Assembly: GCF_051201625.1 (NCBI RefSeq)
Contig: NZ_CP179203.1
Location: forward strand, 2,976,001-3,040,000
DNA: 64,000 bases
Direction: 5' to 3'
From: Shimia sp051201625
Lineage (GTDB): Bacteria > Pseudomonadota > Alphaproteobacteria > Rhodobacterales > Rhodobacteraceae
The notes under the pieces are model-generated. The model was not told where the DNA came from. It did no database searches and saw only the letters and a list, made by a program, of their open reading frames with translations. The translations under genes and the position numbers were made by a program. Positions 32,602 to 42,389 of the stretch are shown here, in pieces. Numbering within the stretch: position 1 is the stretch's first letter; the number at the start of each line of letters is the position of its first letter.

Positions 32602-35325
32602 ATGGATACCTTTTTGACCGAAACCTCACCCTACGCGCAAAAACTGAAATCATTAATCATTCGTGAAACTGCATCGTCACAATTGCTAGCCGGTTTATTT
32701 TTTTGCTTGGCAGCCGTTTTGGGTAATGTATTAGGAGCACATTATGGAAAGATTTATAGCTCTGATTACTTCACTGAAGTAAACTTCTTTTTTGCATCCA
32801 CCTTTTCATGGATAGCCCTAATAGTAATAGGACCTTTCTGGGCAATTTTATCAGCCTTTTTTGGCTCTTTGTACATAGTTTATTTGTGGGACGGGATTTT
32901 CGCTCCACTTATTATTTTTCCTGCCGAAATCATGTTTGGCGCTTTTGTGTGGCGCGCAGTATCTTTCAGTCGAATTAATAGTGCTGTATTTTTATTTTGG
33001 ACAGTTGCCTGCGTACCCGTGACTTTACTATTTGCTGAAGTGGCTGATATTCCGTTGAAATCAGCTCTTTTGGGCATGTTGAAACAAGCGCTAAATGGAC
33101 AGATCAATGCGCTTATTGCAGCCTGTATAATTACTTTCAGCAAACCAATAAGAAGTTCCTCGGCATTTTTAAGGAAGCATGCTTCCGCATCCAGCTCGTA
33201 CAGTGCAATGATGCAAGCTTTGTTCGGTCTTTCGTTCTTTCTTCCAATTTGCATTTATGAGTTAGGCGATCTTGGTGCGAGTTTTCAAAAGCGAATGGAC
33301 AAAGAACTTACCGTTATGCGCGCGGAAGCGTTCGTGACTGCATCCAATGCCGAGACAGCCATTAGGCTTGAAACCATATTTTGGGCGTGGCAAGTTAGGC
33401 GGTATTTAAATACACAAGAGTTAATTCTCGACAAACTTTCTGACGGCTTGACGAACTACCCTGACTCCCCAACTCAAATTTTTGCGCATCAAACTAATGG
33501 AGAATGGGTTAGTGTTTATGGCTCAATCCCTTTAAAAAATTCTTTCTTGCAAGAACTTGATGGACAGATTTGGCAACATAATTTTTCGAAAAATTCCCCG
33601 TCAACTATCTTTTGGGGATGTTTTCAAAACCAATATATATCCCTCCACATACCAGCAAACAACGGATCAGCTTTAGTATTTGCGTGGTCACCAGAGTCCG
33701 TTAGGAGCGCTTCGGCAATTCTTGATGATGTCTATCGCAGCACAACCAAATGCGTCGCTGGCGTTAATGAAGATTTGGCGTTGGCTGAAGATTTCACAGT
33801 ATCAAGTATTTCTCTCAACAGATCAAACGCGGTTACATCTTTGCAAACTTGGAGTACCGCTCACGTAGAGGCCATGTCTAAATTGCGCCATGCGATAAAT
33901 CCCGCGACAGTTAAAATTAGTCACTCAGCCGCAGGAATGTACGCATCAATTCAGGACGAAGGCCTAAGAACGTTTCTTCGGATGATTTTCTACGCCGGAA
34001 TTGTCGTAACAATTGGCGTGCTTCTTGATTTCTTGTTCCGCAGGTGGATAGCTAACTTCTCCAGAATGTCTGAGACCTATTTTAACGATCCAAATTCATT
34101 ACCGAAGTTTCTCGACACTGATTTTGCAGAGGATCAAGAAATCAAAAAGTGGTGGGAGAAGTTTACAGGCGCAATTGAAACACAGTCGGAAAGAAGGTTG
34201 CTTGCCCAGAACAATTTGAAAAAATTTATCGATCAGTCTTCAAATCCAATTTTCGGCACCAATAATAACGGTGAAATCACTGCTTGGAACAAAGCACTGG
34301 CAGATTTGAGCGGCTTTCCAGAGGAAGAAATGTTAGGTACTGCTCTTTCAATGATAACTGTCAATAGCCAACAAACCTCGTTAATCAGCAATCAAAACAT
34401 TGAAAATTTATTCGTTGATCTGCGAACAAAAAATGGGAAGCGCATTCCCTTGGCTATCAGCCAAATCCTTATCGATACGGAGCTTGATACACCAAACTCA
34501 AACCCTGTTGAGAAAATGGAGAGCGTTCCGACGGCAAGGTATCATATTGCATTAAATCTGAGTGCGTTGAAGGAAGCGGAGAGCAAGTTAATACATGCCT
34601 CGCGTCTCGCCGCCCTCGGAGAAATGGCAAGTTCATTTGCCCACGAGTTAAACCAACCCCTCAATATTATTTCACTCTCGACGGGTAACGCTTTAGAACG
34701 CGCGAAAGAGCAATCAGTACCCAAAGAGTATTTCATTTCAAAATTGCAGCGCGTCGAAGAGCAGGCGCTTCGAGCTGGAAAAATTATTCAGGGAATTCGT
34801 CAGTTTGTCCTCGAAAGTGGAGAGGATGAAGTCACGACATTCGACCCAGTGGCTCAGACACATGTCGCGATAGCATTGATACGTGAGCAACTTCACATCG
34901 CCACAATTTCTATCGAAGTCTCTACACTGGCTAAGCCCGTTTACATCTCGGGTCGCTCAATCCTGTTTGAGCAAACGATAGTAAACCTGTTGACAAACGC
35001 CAGACAGGCGATGCTCCAGCAGGAACCGAGTAGCCGCAAAATCGATATCGATTTTGCGGTAAAGCGCGGCTTTGTGATTATTACTATTAAAGATACCGGC
35101 CCCGGTATTCCCCCAAAAGATTTGGATCAGGTTTTCAAACAATTCTTTTCTACAAAGAAAAATGAAAACGGTTCTGGAATTGGACTCTATGCTTCGAAAA
35201 CCGTGGTAGATACAATGGGAGGCCAAATTGAAGCAGTCAAAAGCACTCATGGCGCCTGCATCCAAATTCGTCTGCCCATCGTTGTTAACCATGATCCTTT
35301 AAAGATTCCGGAGGTGAACGATTAA
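32602..35325 (+). CDS. Membrane sensor histidine kinase with PAS domain
   Basis: About 907 residues. The N-terminal 190 residues hold five or six hydrophobic segments resembling integral-membrane sensory (MASE-like) domains, then a further helix near 215 and an extracytoplasmic stretch to about 470, another helix (FYAGIVVTIGVLLDFLF), a PAS domain (about 550-680), and the kinase core. The phospho-accepting histidine lies in EMASSFAHELNQPLN. The ATP-binding domain shows NLLTNARQAM, DTGPGIPP and GSGIGLYASK. HELNQPLN is typical of DctB/NtrB-like kinases. The start is uncertain: neither this ATG nor a TTG at 32578 has a ribosome site. It overlaps the response regulator. Confidence 0.85.
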   Translation: MDTFLTETSPYAQKLKSLIIRETASSQLLAGLFFCLAAVLGNVLGAHYGKIYSSDYFTEVNFFFASTFSWIALIVIGPFWAILSAFFGSLYIVYLWDGIFAPLIIFPAEIMFGAFVWRAVSFSRINSAVFLFWTVACVPVTLLFAEVADIPLKSALLGMLKQALNGQINALIAACIITFSKPIRSSSAFLRKHASASSSYSAMMQALFGLSFFLPICIYELGDLGASFQKRMDKELTVMRAEAFVTASNAETAIRLETIFWAWQVRRYLNTQELILDKLSDGLTNYPDSPTQIFAHQTNGEWVSVYGSIPLKNSFLQELDGQIWQHNFSKNSPSTIFWGCFQNQYISLHIPANNGSALVFAWSPESVRSASAILDDVYRSTTKCVAGVNEDLALAEDFTVSSISLNRSNAVTSLQTWSTAHVEAMSKLRHAINPATVKISHSAAGMYASIQDEGLRTFLRMIFYAGIVVTIGVLLDFLFRRWIANFSRMSETYFNDPNSLPKFLDTDFAEDQEIKKWWEKFTGAIETQSERRLLAQNNLKKFIDQSSNPIFGTNNNGEITAWNKALADLSGFPEEEMLGTALSMITVNSQQTSLISNQNIENLFVDLRTKNGKRIPLAISQILIDTELDTPNSNPVEKMESVPTARYHIALNLSALKEAESKLIHASRLAALGEMASSFAHELNQPLNIISLSTGNALERAKEQSVPKEYFISKLQRVEEQALRAGKIIQGIRQFVLESGEDEVTTFDPVAQTHVAIALIREQLHIATISIEVSTLAKPVYISGRSILFEQTIVNLLTNARQAMLQQEPSSRKIDIDFAVKRGFVIITIKDTGPGIPPKDLDQVFKQFFSTKKNENGSGIGLYASKTVVDTMGGQIEAVKSTHGACIQIRLPIVVNHDPLKIPEVND

Positions 35326-35701
35326 GCTTTCAGCCATCATAGTTGATGACGAAGAAGTCATTGTAGAAGAAATCACTGAAACAATTGAATTTTTGGGTGG
35401 AAAAGCAGTAGGTTTTTCTTGCCCTATCGAATGCTTGAGTTATCTGCGACAGCAAAATTACTCTTTCGACTTGATCCTGGCTGACTTATCGATGCCTGCA
35501 TTGAATGGGTTAAGACTTTTAGAGTTGGCGTCCAAAGAAATACTGAACACGCCGAAGAAATTCTTAATCACCGGGGTGGCAGAGATTGATGGAGAGGTAA
35601 TTGAAGTTCCGCACGATGTAGCGGTCTATCACAAGCCTCTTAGCACACAAAAGTTGCAGCAGCTGATTTTGAGTATTTTTTCCGAAAACAAAGCGCCGTA
35701 G
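35321..35701 (+). CDS. Single-domain response regulator with probable ATT start
   Basis: About 126 residues, a receiver domain only. Acidic pocket IIVDDEE at residues 7-12, phospho-acceptor D55 in ILADLSMPALNG, the conserved threonine in LITGV and lysine in VYHKPLS are all present, so it should be phosphorylated by the kinase upstream. No ATG, GTG or TTG lies in frame before the acidic pocket (the first is a TTG at 35393, which would delete it). An ATT at 35321 sits seven bases after GGAGG and overlaps the kinase stop, so ATT is the probable start. There is no output domain, suggesting a phosphorelay or protein-interaction role. Confidence 0.8.
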   Translation: MKLSAIIVDDEEVIVEEITETIEFLGGKAVGFSCPIECLSYLRQQNYSFDLILADLSMPALNGLRLLELASKEILNTPKKFLITGVAEIDGEVIEVPHDVAVYHKPLSTQKLQQLILSIFSENKAP

Positions 35702-35873
35702 ACGAAAAAAATCCACTCTTTAACAGATCGAGTGGGATCACGATTTGCGGGAATATGTTGAAATTTCCGCCCGATGCAAACTCTTATGATTGGAACTCTC
35801 CCCACTGGGGGCTAACTCAGATCAGAAATTAGTTGGCATCCAAAATTCTTGAGCAGCATGGGTATCTATTTCA

Positions 35874-36785
35874 TCATTCCTGACTGGAAAGATGGTCGGA
35901 ATTTCTCGTAACACCAGAAGCCAAAAAAACTCCACCTGCGACGAGCGCGACCCCCAAGACTTTAAAGGTTGTGATGGTTTCAGCTAAAAAATACGCCCCT
36001 CCTAGTAACGCAAAAATAGGGGTCAAAGCACCAAAAGCCGCCGCTTCAGCGGCACCGATAATCCGCACCGCGTAGCCAAATAGGAACATAGCCAAAATGC
36101 CGATGACAAAGCTCTGAAAAATGATCATTACTGCGATATCTTGCAAATTAGCAGACTCAAAAGACACCTTTCCACTTGCGAGCAACAACGGAACGAATAA
36201 TAGCGTGCCCCAGAACAACCCAATAACCAAAGCATGCAGCGAACTGAGGCCGCTCTGACGAAAGATAACGGAATAAATACCCCATAGGCCCGACCCAGCT
36301 AGAAACATCAAGTGACCTCTCCATGCACCGTCGTGCGCCCCAGCAAAGATCTGCCACAAACTCACAACAAACGCACCAGCAAGGATCATCGTCAATCCGT
36401 ACCAGCGGCGCTGTCCGGGAATCTCTCCAGCCAACGCATAAGCCGCAAGTGCCGTCCAAAACGGCAGCATACCAGGCGCTAACGCTCCACCGTCTGAGGC
36501 AGGCGCATAGGATAATCCTTTAGACACAACAAAAGGAAAAACAGCGCTCGCCCCAACCATCAGCATTGCCGCACGCGGAATTGACTGGCCACGAGGCCAG
36601 ACCCCAAGCCGACACATAAACGGACTCATGATGAGGGCACCGGGTAGTAGGCGCATGAGAACAATTTCTTCGACTGTGAAATTTCCCTGCACGGCAAAAC
36701 GTGTACCAAGCAAGAATACAGCCCAAATTGTCACAGTGGTGAGCGCCGCAGCTAATCCAAGTACCCGCGTCTTCTTAAAGTCCAT
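35874..36785 (-). CDS. EamA-family (DMT) transporter
   Basis: A 303-residue inner-membrane protein with ten hydrophobic segments in two EamA repeats (EEIVLMRLLPGALIMSPF in the first, EAAAFGALTPIFALLGGAYFLAE in the second, the most conserved part). It stands alone and converges on the two-component pair. It is not closely similar to the two EamA proteins at 6-7.9 kb. The substrate is unknown; members export amino acids, nucleosides or other metabolites. Confidence 0.87.
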   Translation of the reverse strand: MDFKKTRVLGLAAALTTVTIWAVFLLGTRFAVQGNFTVEEIVLMRLLPGALIMSPFMCRLGVWPRGQSIPRAAMLMVGASAVFPFVVSKGLSYAPASDGGALAPGMLPFWTALAAYALAGEIPGQRRWYGLTMILAGAFVVSLWQIFAGAHDGAWRGHLMFLAGSGLWGIYSVIFRQSGLSSLHALVIGLFWGTLLFVPLLLASGKVSFESANLQDIAVMIIFQSFVIGILAMFLFGYAVRIIGAAEAAAFGALTPIFALLGGAYFLAETITTFKVLGVALVAGGVFLASGVTRNSDHLSSQE

Positions 36786-37787
36786 TTTCTCGGCCTCTCG
36801 AGGGGTGATATTCGACTGAACTAGATGTGACCTTTACTGGTTGGGCTAGTCGAAAACGCCTAGCCATTTATCCAAAATGCAAGATTTCGAAATGCGTATT
36901 GTCTCGGCCACACTTCCTTTTAGAAGAATAAATACAGAAACTTAAGGGCGCAAATACCAAGTATAAAGAATAAAATAACAAATTTATGGCATCAAAGTTG
37001 AACAGGGCGGCCAATGTCATCAGTGGTCAAAAAACAAATGAAATAAAATTTCGCGCAGAGCGCCGGCGTCGTCATTCAACAGTGCCCGCGTTTGACCATT
37101 CGATTGTGGCTACCGGTCCCATCCAAAAGGTTGAATTAATTGAACTACAGTCCACTTTGAGCAAGCGTTATTGGCGACGCAGAGAACCACTCAAGACTAT
37201 TAATCTCCATTTCGATTTATTGGCTCGGTGTGACCTTCTGGCATCATTGATTGTCGTGGTTGCGACACGCAAACCAACATGGTTCTCAAAAACCTAGTAT
37301 CAGTGCCTAAAAATGAGAAAAGATAAAAAATTGGAGATCGAAATCTGGTGGTTTAGTTTCTGATAGCAATACGAAAATAATAATCACTCAGAGTTCTCCA
37401 CAAGGTACTGCTATTATTTTTGCTGAGGGCAAAGTGGGGTAAGTGTCAGTTTATTCACTTAGTTTTGGGAGCAACTATGTTACACTCATTGGTACAAGCC
37501 CGATAGAGAAACGCGCTTCAGAGGCGGTTCCAGCGTTATTACATAGGCCACAGTTCCAAACCGTGACCCCGGCACCCTGCATATCTTATAAACCCTAATG
37601 CGCCGTTGCGCATGTCGCTTCCATTGCCCCTCTTGGGAAAATCCAAACTTTGAAAATCTTATTCAAAATTTTTGGGCACGGCCATTGGGGGACGACGCAA
37701 GCGTCAATACCTGCGCTGCTGACCAGCTATTTGATAAGAGGTCGCGAACCACTCATAGCTTTAAATAGCCGATAGCATTGATCGGTT
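36786..37787. other. 1-kb intergenic region, possible relic ORF
   Basis: About 1,000 bases between the EamA start and the deacylase end. One ATG-started reading of 103 codons (36986-37297) is basic and tryptophan-poor, has no family match and weak codon character. I regard it as doubtful. A small CCGAT / ATCGG hairpin near 37768-37784 follows the deacylase stop on the minus strand and might be its terminator, without a strong T-run. Confidence 0.4.
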
Positions 37788-39398
37788 CTAAGCCACAAAT
37801 TCTCGGATTACCTGACCTGCATTCACTGGCGCACGCACACCATCGCTCATTGCCATCTGACCGTTGACCAATACATGACAAATTCCTGAGGCATAGCGGC
37901 GTGGGTTCTTCGCGGTCGCGTTGCTGGCAATGTTGACATGATCAAAAACACAAATATCCGCGTGATATCCTACTTTCAGCGCTCCACGCTTTTGAAGGCC
38001 GAGGCGTGTCGCTGGAACTGAGGTCAATTTTGCCAGACCATCGGCTAAAGACAGGATACCTCTATCGCGCACGTAATACTGCAAGAAACGCGCTGCCCAC
38101 CCATAACCGGTCAAAGATCCGAGATGATCCTTCAAGATACCCTCATTTGCGGTAGCCACCGTGTCTGAAATCACGGCGCATTCGGGCTGGCTCAAACATA
38201 AATCGACATCATCGTCCCTAAAAGAACGCGAAGCCCACATGCAAGACATCAAATCAGAGCCTTCCTCTAACAAAATATCCAACACCGCATCATACGGATG
38301 GCAATTTCGCATTCGGCCGATCTCAGCAAAGTCCATGCCTACAATATCCTTGTTGTAGGAGGCATTGAGCAAAACAATGTCCGACCACTTATCCGCTTTT
38401 ACAATCAACCACATGGGTTGTGGGTTTTCTTTGATCTTTTCGCGGGTGTCTGGGTTCGCGAGCCGCTCCAATACCTCATCAATCGTTCCCGCTTGTGCCC
38501 ACCTCGGCAAGATTGCTGCCATCAGCGTATTATTCCAATCATGTGGGATCACATCAAAAGCAATATCAGTATCGTGACGCCGCGCTAATTCGATCATTTC
38601 TAACGTATGTTCCATAGCGTAGTCCGGTGCACCAAACTTGGGCTGTATATGACTTATTTGCAGCTTTGCACCAGATTGGCGCGCTGTCGCAATCGCTTCG
38701 GCAAAGCCCAAGTCATAATGAGTGTCCCTATTTCGAACGTGCGTTGCATAAAGACGCTTGTACTTTGCAGCTACTTCACACATCGGCACCAGATGCTCTG
38801 GAGCAGCAAGAATACCTGGAAAATATTCTAGTCCAGATGAAAAACCACCTGCGCCTTCATCCATACATCTGGCAACAAGGCAGGCCATATCTTTGACATC
38901 TTGAATTTCACCTGGATGCAAATCACCGCCCAAAACGGCTCTGTGAACAGTTCCATGCCCAACGAAGGCTACAACATTTACGCCCAATTCAGTGGCATCT
39001 AGCACGTCTAAATAATCACCAAAGCCTAGCCACGTGTCATGCTTTGCCGCCGCCGTATACCACGGTGCGACGCGACGAATATCATCCTTGGAATTGACAG
39101 GTGCACAGCTTGCACCACATTGGCCAATAACTTCTGTCGTAACGCCCTGATGCACCTGACTTTCCGCCCGCCCATCTGCGATCAGCGTAAAGTCAGAATG
39201 GGTATGCATGTCTATAAAACCTGGCGAAACGATCAGACCCGAGACTTCAATCACTCGCGCCGCTTCGTTAGCGTTTAATTCACCTGCAGGTTCAACTGCA
39301 ACTATTATCCCGTCCTTGATTGCCACGTCACCAATAAAAATCTCAGCGCCTGTGCCGTCGAAGACCTCGCCCCCGTGCAAGATCAAATCATACATCAC
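37788..39398 (-). CDS. N-acyl-D-amino-acid deacylase family amidohydrolase
   Basis: A 536-residue zinc amidohydrolase of the D-aminoacylase type. It shows LIVSPGFIDMHTHSDF with H65 and H67, the metal-bridging cysteine in IGQCGASCAP (C94), a THVRNRDTHY histidine, SHIQPKFG, and the late SDTVAT aspartate. The expected reaction is removal of an N-acyl group from a D-amino acid or a related N-acyl compound, giving the amino acid and a carboxylate. It lies eight bases after the TRAP large permease and is the last gene of that operon, so the transporter probably imports its substrate. Confidence 0.87.
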   Translation of the reverse strand: MMYDLILHGGEVFDGTGAEIFIGDVAIKDGIIVAVEPAGELNANEAARVIEVSGLIVSPGFIDMHTHSDFTLIADGRAESQVHQGVTTEVIGQCGASCAPVNSKDDIRRVAPWYTAAAKHDTWLGFGDYLDVLDATELGVNVVAFVGHGTVHRAVLGGDLHPGEIQDVKDMACLVARCMDEGAGGFSSGLEYFPGILAAPEHLVPMCEVAAKYKRLYATHVRNRDTHYDLGFAEAIATARQSGAKLQISHIQPKFGAPDYAMEHTLEMIELARRHDTDIAFDVIPHDWNNTLMAAILPRWAQAGTIDEVLERLANPDTREKIKENPQPMWLIVKADKWSDIVLLNASYNKDIVGMDFAEIGRMRNCHPYDAVLDILLEEGSDLMSCMWASRSFRDDDVDLCLSQPECAVISDTVATANEGILKDHLGSLTGYGWAARFLQYYVRDRGILSLADGLAKLTSVPATRLGLQKRGALKVGYHADICVFDHVNIASNATAKNPRRYASGICHVLVNGQMAMSDGVRAPVNAGQVIREFVA

Positions 39399-39406
39399 GT
39401 GTTCTC

Positions 39407-40696
39407 CTAAAGAGCCGGACCATAAAGCCAGTTGGGTAACAGGATTGATAGTTCTGGGTAGGCGATGATGATCAATAAACCGATGATATAGGCCAGAATA
39501 AATGGCAAAACGGCCACTGATATGCGCTCAATCGAAATACCTGAAATACGGGCGGCGACCGACAAGTTACCTCCCAATGGTGGTGTCAAAAAACCGATTT
39601 CACAGGTGATGACGGTGAAGATACCAAACATCACCGGATCTACACCCAGCGAAAGCATCAAAGGCAGAAAAACCGCTGTGAACAATACAATCTGCGCCAG
39701 ACTTTCCATAAAAGTACCAATAAAAATATAGAAAATTCCGACAATTATCAAAATAAGATATTTGTTATCCGTGATCGAAGTTATGCCTTCCTGCACAGCG
39801 GTGGGAACATCATAGAACGCAGTGAGCTGTCCGAATGCCAATGTAGGAGCAATAATGATAAGTATACCTGTCAAAAGCGCAGTGAATCGAAGCGCTTCGA
39901 TGATTTTTTTCAGTGTCAGTTCGCGATAGATAAAAAGGCCAACTACCAAAGAATAAAACACCGCTACGCCAGCCGCTTCTGATGGGGTAAACGCACCACC
40001 GTAAATACCACCTAATATCAGCACTGGCGCGCCAATTGACCATTTGCCATCCCAAGTCGCTTTGAGGAATGGAGTCCACGAAAAAGGCTCACCAGTGCCT
40101 CCATATCCACGACGCCTCGCGATCAAGTAGGTGGTTATCATTAGCAACCCGGTAATTACGATGCCTGGAAGAATTCCCGCAAGAAACAGGCGTGGGATAG
40201 ATGTGTCCGAGACTAATCCATAGATGATTAATAAGTTGGAGGGCGGAATCAAACTACCCAGTGCGCCACCAGCCGCAGTGATACCCGCCGCAAACGGCAC
40301 ATCATATCCGTCTCGTTTCATCGCAGGCACTGTGACAGAACCAATTGCAGCTGTCGTCGCGGGGCCTGAACCTGAAAGCGCTGCAAAGAGCATGCATGCA
40401 AAAACTGTCACGAGCCCCATTGAACCCCGGTAAGCGCCGACCAAAGTAGTGGCAATGCCAATCATGCGGGTGGCCATGCCACCGACTTCCATTAAGCGGC
40501 CCGCTAAAACAAACAATGGGATCGTCAGAAGCGGAAAGGGCGTGAGGCTGCCATATCCAGTTTGCGCAAGCAATGTGTAAGGTATGTCGATCATATATAT
40601 GCCAACGGCGGTTGTAATTCCAACCGCAACAAAGAGTGGCACACCAATAATCGTCATTATGACGAAAGTAATTCCAAGGATGATTAAAGGGCTCAC
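39407..40696 (-). CDS. TRAP transporter large permease (DctM type)
   Basis: A 429-residue inner-membrane protein with about twelve hydrophobic segments. Family segments include PLFVLAGRLMEVGGMATRM, ALSGSGPATTAAIGSVTVPAMKRDGYD, SLIPPSNLLIIYG and the late EIGFLTPPLGGNLSVAA. It is the ion-coupled transport subunit of a tripartite transporter for an organic acid, possibly an N-acylated amino acid in view of the deacylase downstream. Its start overlaps the small permease stop by four bases. Confidence 0.92.
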   Translation of the reverse strand: MSPLIILGITFVIMTIIGVPLFVAVGITTAVGIYMIDIPYTLLAQTGYGSLTPFPLLTIPLFVLAGRLMEVGGMATRMIGIATTLVGAYRGSMGLVTVFACMLFAALSGSGPATTAAIGSVTVPAMKRDGYDVPFAAGITAAGGALGSLIPPSNLLIIYGLVSDTSIPRLFLAGILPGIVITGLLMITTYLIARRRGYGGTGEPFSWTPFLKATWDGKWSIGAPVLILGGIYGGAFTPSEAAGVAVFYSLVVGLFIYRELTLKKIIEALRFTALLTGILIIIAPTLAFGQLTAFYDVPTAVQEGITSITDNKYLILIIVGIFYIFIGTFMESLAQIVLFTAVFLPLMLSLGVDPVMFGIFTVITCEIGFLTPPLGGNLSVAARISGISIERISVAVLPFILAYIIGLLIIIAYPELSILLPNWLYGPAL

Positions 40697-41226
40697 AAGT
40701 GCACCTCATCATCTTTCAAATCACCACTTTCGTCCAATTCACCCGGCAGACCTTCTTGTCCGTCACGGAACCAAAGCACATAGGTTTGGAAGAGGCGCAC
40801 AAGCATACCTGTGTACCCAACAATGAGTATTGTTTGCGGATAAAACTGGTCAATTCCAAGACTTGGGCTGGTCTCTGTGAAGCGCCAAAAAATATATAAA
40901 TAATCCCAGCTTACACGGATCATGAAAATGCAGAAGGTCGCCCAAAAGATATCCGCGATGAAGATCACATACTTTCCAAACATGGGTGGTAGGGACTGTA
41001 CGGCAACCATTATGCGGATGTGAAAACGTTCTCGCACACACAGTGATGCCCCAGAATATACCGCCCAAACCATAGCAATCGCGGCAGTTTCTTCTGTCCA
41101 ATACAAAGCAATCTCAAATATGTACCGAGCAGCAACTTGGCTTATAACGGCGACGGAGATAATCACCAGACAGGTGCAGCAGATCAACTCCTCTATGTGA
41201 CGTTCAAGCCAACGTAAGGCACCCAT
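40693..41226 (-). CDS. TRAP transporter small permease (DctQ type)
   Basis: A 177-residue membrane protein with four hydrophobic segments and the family pattern ISVAVISQVAARYIFEIALYWTEETAAIAMVW followed by CVRERFHIRI. It joins the large permease in the membrane. A ribosome site (AAGGAGCAAGCC) precedes the ATG. It is separated from the binding-protein gene by a strong hairpin. Confidence 0.9.
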   Translation of the reverse strand: MGALRWLERHIEELICCTCLVIISVAVISQVAARYIFEIALYWTEETAAIAMVWAVYSGASLCVRERFHIRIMVAVQSLPPMFGKYVIFIADIFWATFCIFMIRVSWDYLYIFWRFTETSPSLGIDQFYPQTILIVGYTGMLVRLFQTYVLWFRDGQEGLPGELDESGDLKDDEVHL

Positions 41227-41256
41227 GGCTTGCTCCTTAATGGTGAAGAGTTGGTT

Positions 41257-41285
41257 GGAAAGGGGGCGGAGTACACCCCCTTTCC
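41257..41285 (-). promoter_or_regulatory. Intercistronic hairpin after the TRAP binding-protein gene
   Basis: A perfect 10-bp stem (GGAAAGGGGG / CCCCCTTTCC) with a 9-base loop, eight bases after the binding-protein stop and 30 bases before the small permease start. No T-run follows. It most likely stabilises the binding-protein message or limits read-through into the permease genes. Confidence 0.7.
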
Positions 41286-41292
41286 GAAGCTT

Positions 41293-42291
41293 TTATTCTG
41301 CTGCAGCCTGAATTTTGGCAACAAGACCCTGAAACTCTGCTCCGCGCTTTTCAGCAAACTCGTTTTGGACTTTTTTGCCAGCCTCGACGAATGCGGCCTT
41401 GTCCGGTGTCGTCATTACCATGCCACCTTCGTCAACCAACCATTGACGCACTTCGGCCGTTTTGTTGGCCTCTTGTTTGCGCATCTCGATGCCTGCGTCT
41501 GTTGCCGCGCGAATGATTTGCTCGCGGTGCTCGTCACTAAGTTTTTTCATGAAGTTGTCTGATGCAAAAAGTGGCGCCATTGCAACAAAATGTTCAAGCA
41601 CAACTAGATGCTTTTCAAATTCATAAAATTTCATATCCCGGATAAACGTGGTTCCGTTATCACCACCATCCACAGTACCAGTTTGCAACGCAGTTGGTGT
41701 CTCAGACCAGGCAAGCGGTACTGGGTTTGCGCCAAAAGCCTCAAAAGTTGCAAGCATCACTTCATTTTTGGGAACGCGAATTTTGAGCCCATCCATATCT
41801 GCCATTGTGTTGATAGGGCGAACCGAGTTGAAAAAATCTCGATAAAGCGCCGGGCCAAAGCTGAGCAAATGAACAGAAGTATCCTTTTGCAGGGCAGATT
41901 TCATAAAATCGCCAACTTCTCCGTCAACAACATCTTCAAGGTGTTTGGCACTTTGGAAGATGTATGGAAGTACGGTCACGTCCATTAGCGACCAGTGTGG
42001 TGAGACATTGTTGGAAGTGATGAAGAAACCATCAACTGTACCCAGTTGCATTGCCTTGAACGCCTCGTCCTCCGAGCTGATCTGGTTACAGCATCGCAGC
42101 TTTACGTCAATCTCGCCGTTGGTATATTCCTCGGCCTTAGCTTCAAAAATCTTACCAAAGCGGCCGTAGAGAGACTCCTCTGGAGCTCCGAAGCCAAGGT
42201 TCATTGTTATGTCCGCTGCACATGCAGAACTCGCAGTCACACCAACCAGTGCGGCTGCCGCAAAAAAGGTTTTAAGAGTTGTAGACTTCAT
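41293..42291 (-). CDS. TRAP transporter substrate-binding protein (DctP type)
   Basis: About 332 residues. The Sec signal is MKSTTLKTFFAAAALVGVTASSACAA. Family marks include GKIFEAKAEEYTNGEIDVKL, QLGTVDGFFITSNN, the conserved MADMDGLKIRVPKNEVML with the arginine that grips the substrate carboxylate, and QTGTVDGGDN. It captures an organic acid in the periplasm for the permeases encoded downstream. The frame is open back to 42333, but the ATG at 42291 follows GGGGAG and starts a proper signal peptide. Divergent from a LysR regulator. Confidence 0.9.
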   Translation of the reverse strand: MKSTTLKTFFAAAALVGVTASSACAADITMNLGFGAPEESLYGRFGKIFEAKAEEYTNGEIDVKLRCCNQISSEDEAFKAMQLGTVDGFFITSNNVSPHWSLMDVTVLPYIFQSAKHLEDVVDGEVGDFMKSALQKDTSVHLLSFGPALYRDFFNSVRPINTMADMDGLKIRVPKNEVMLATFEAFGANPVPLAWSETPTALQTGTVDGGDNGTTFIRDMKFYEFEKHLVVLEHFVAMAPLFASDNFMKKLSDEHREQIIRAATDAGIEMRKQEANKTAEVRQWLVDEGGMVMTTPDKAAFVEAGKKVQNEFAEKRGAEFQGLVAKIQAAAE

Positions 42292-42389
42292 CGTGTTCTC
42301 CCCGTTGGTTTTTATTTTAGGGAACCTTTGCACAAGGTAGATGTCGAGTATAATATCAAATTCAACATTAACGATATAATTTGGGTATC

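Noticed and set aside
36986..37297. 103-codon basic ORF as a gene
   Set aside because: No start signal, no recognisable motif, and it lies in a long AT-rich intergenic tract.
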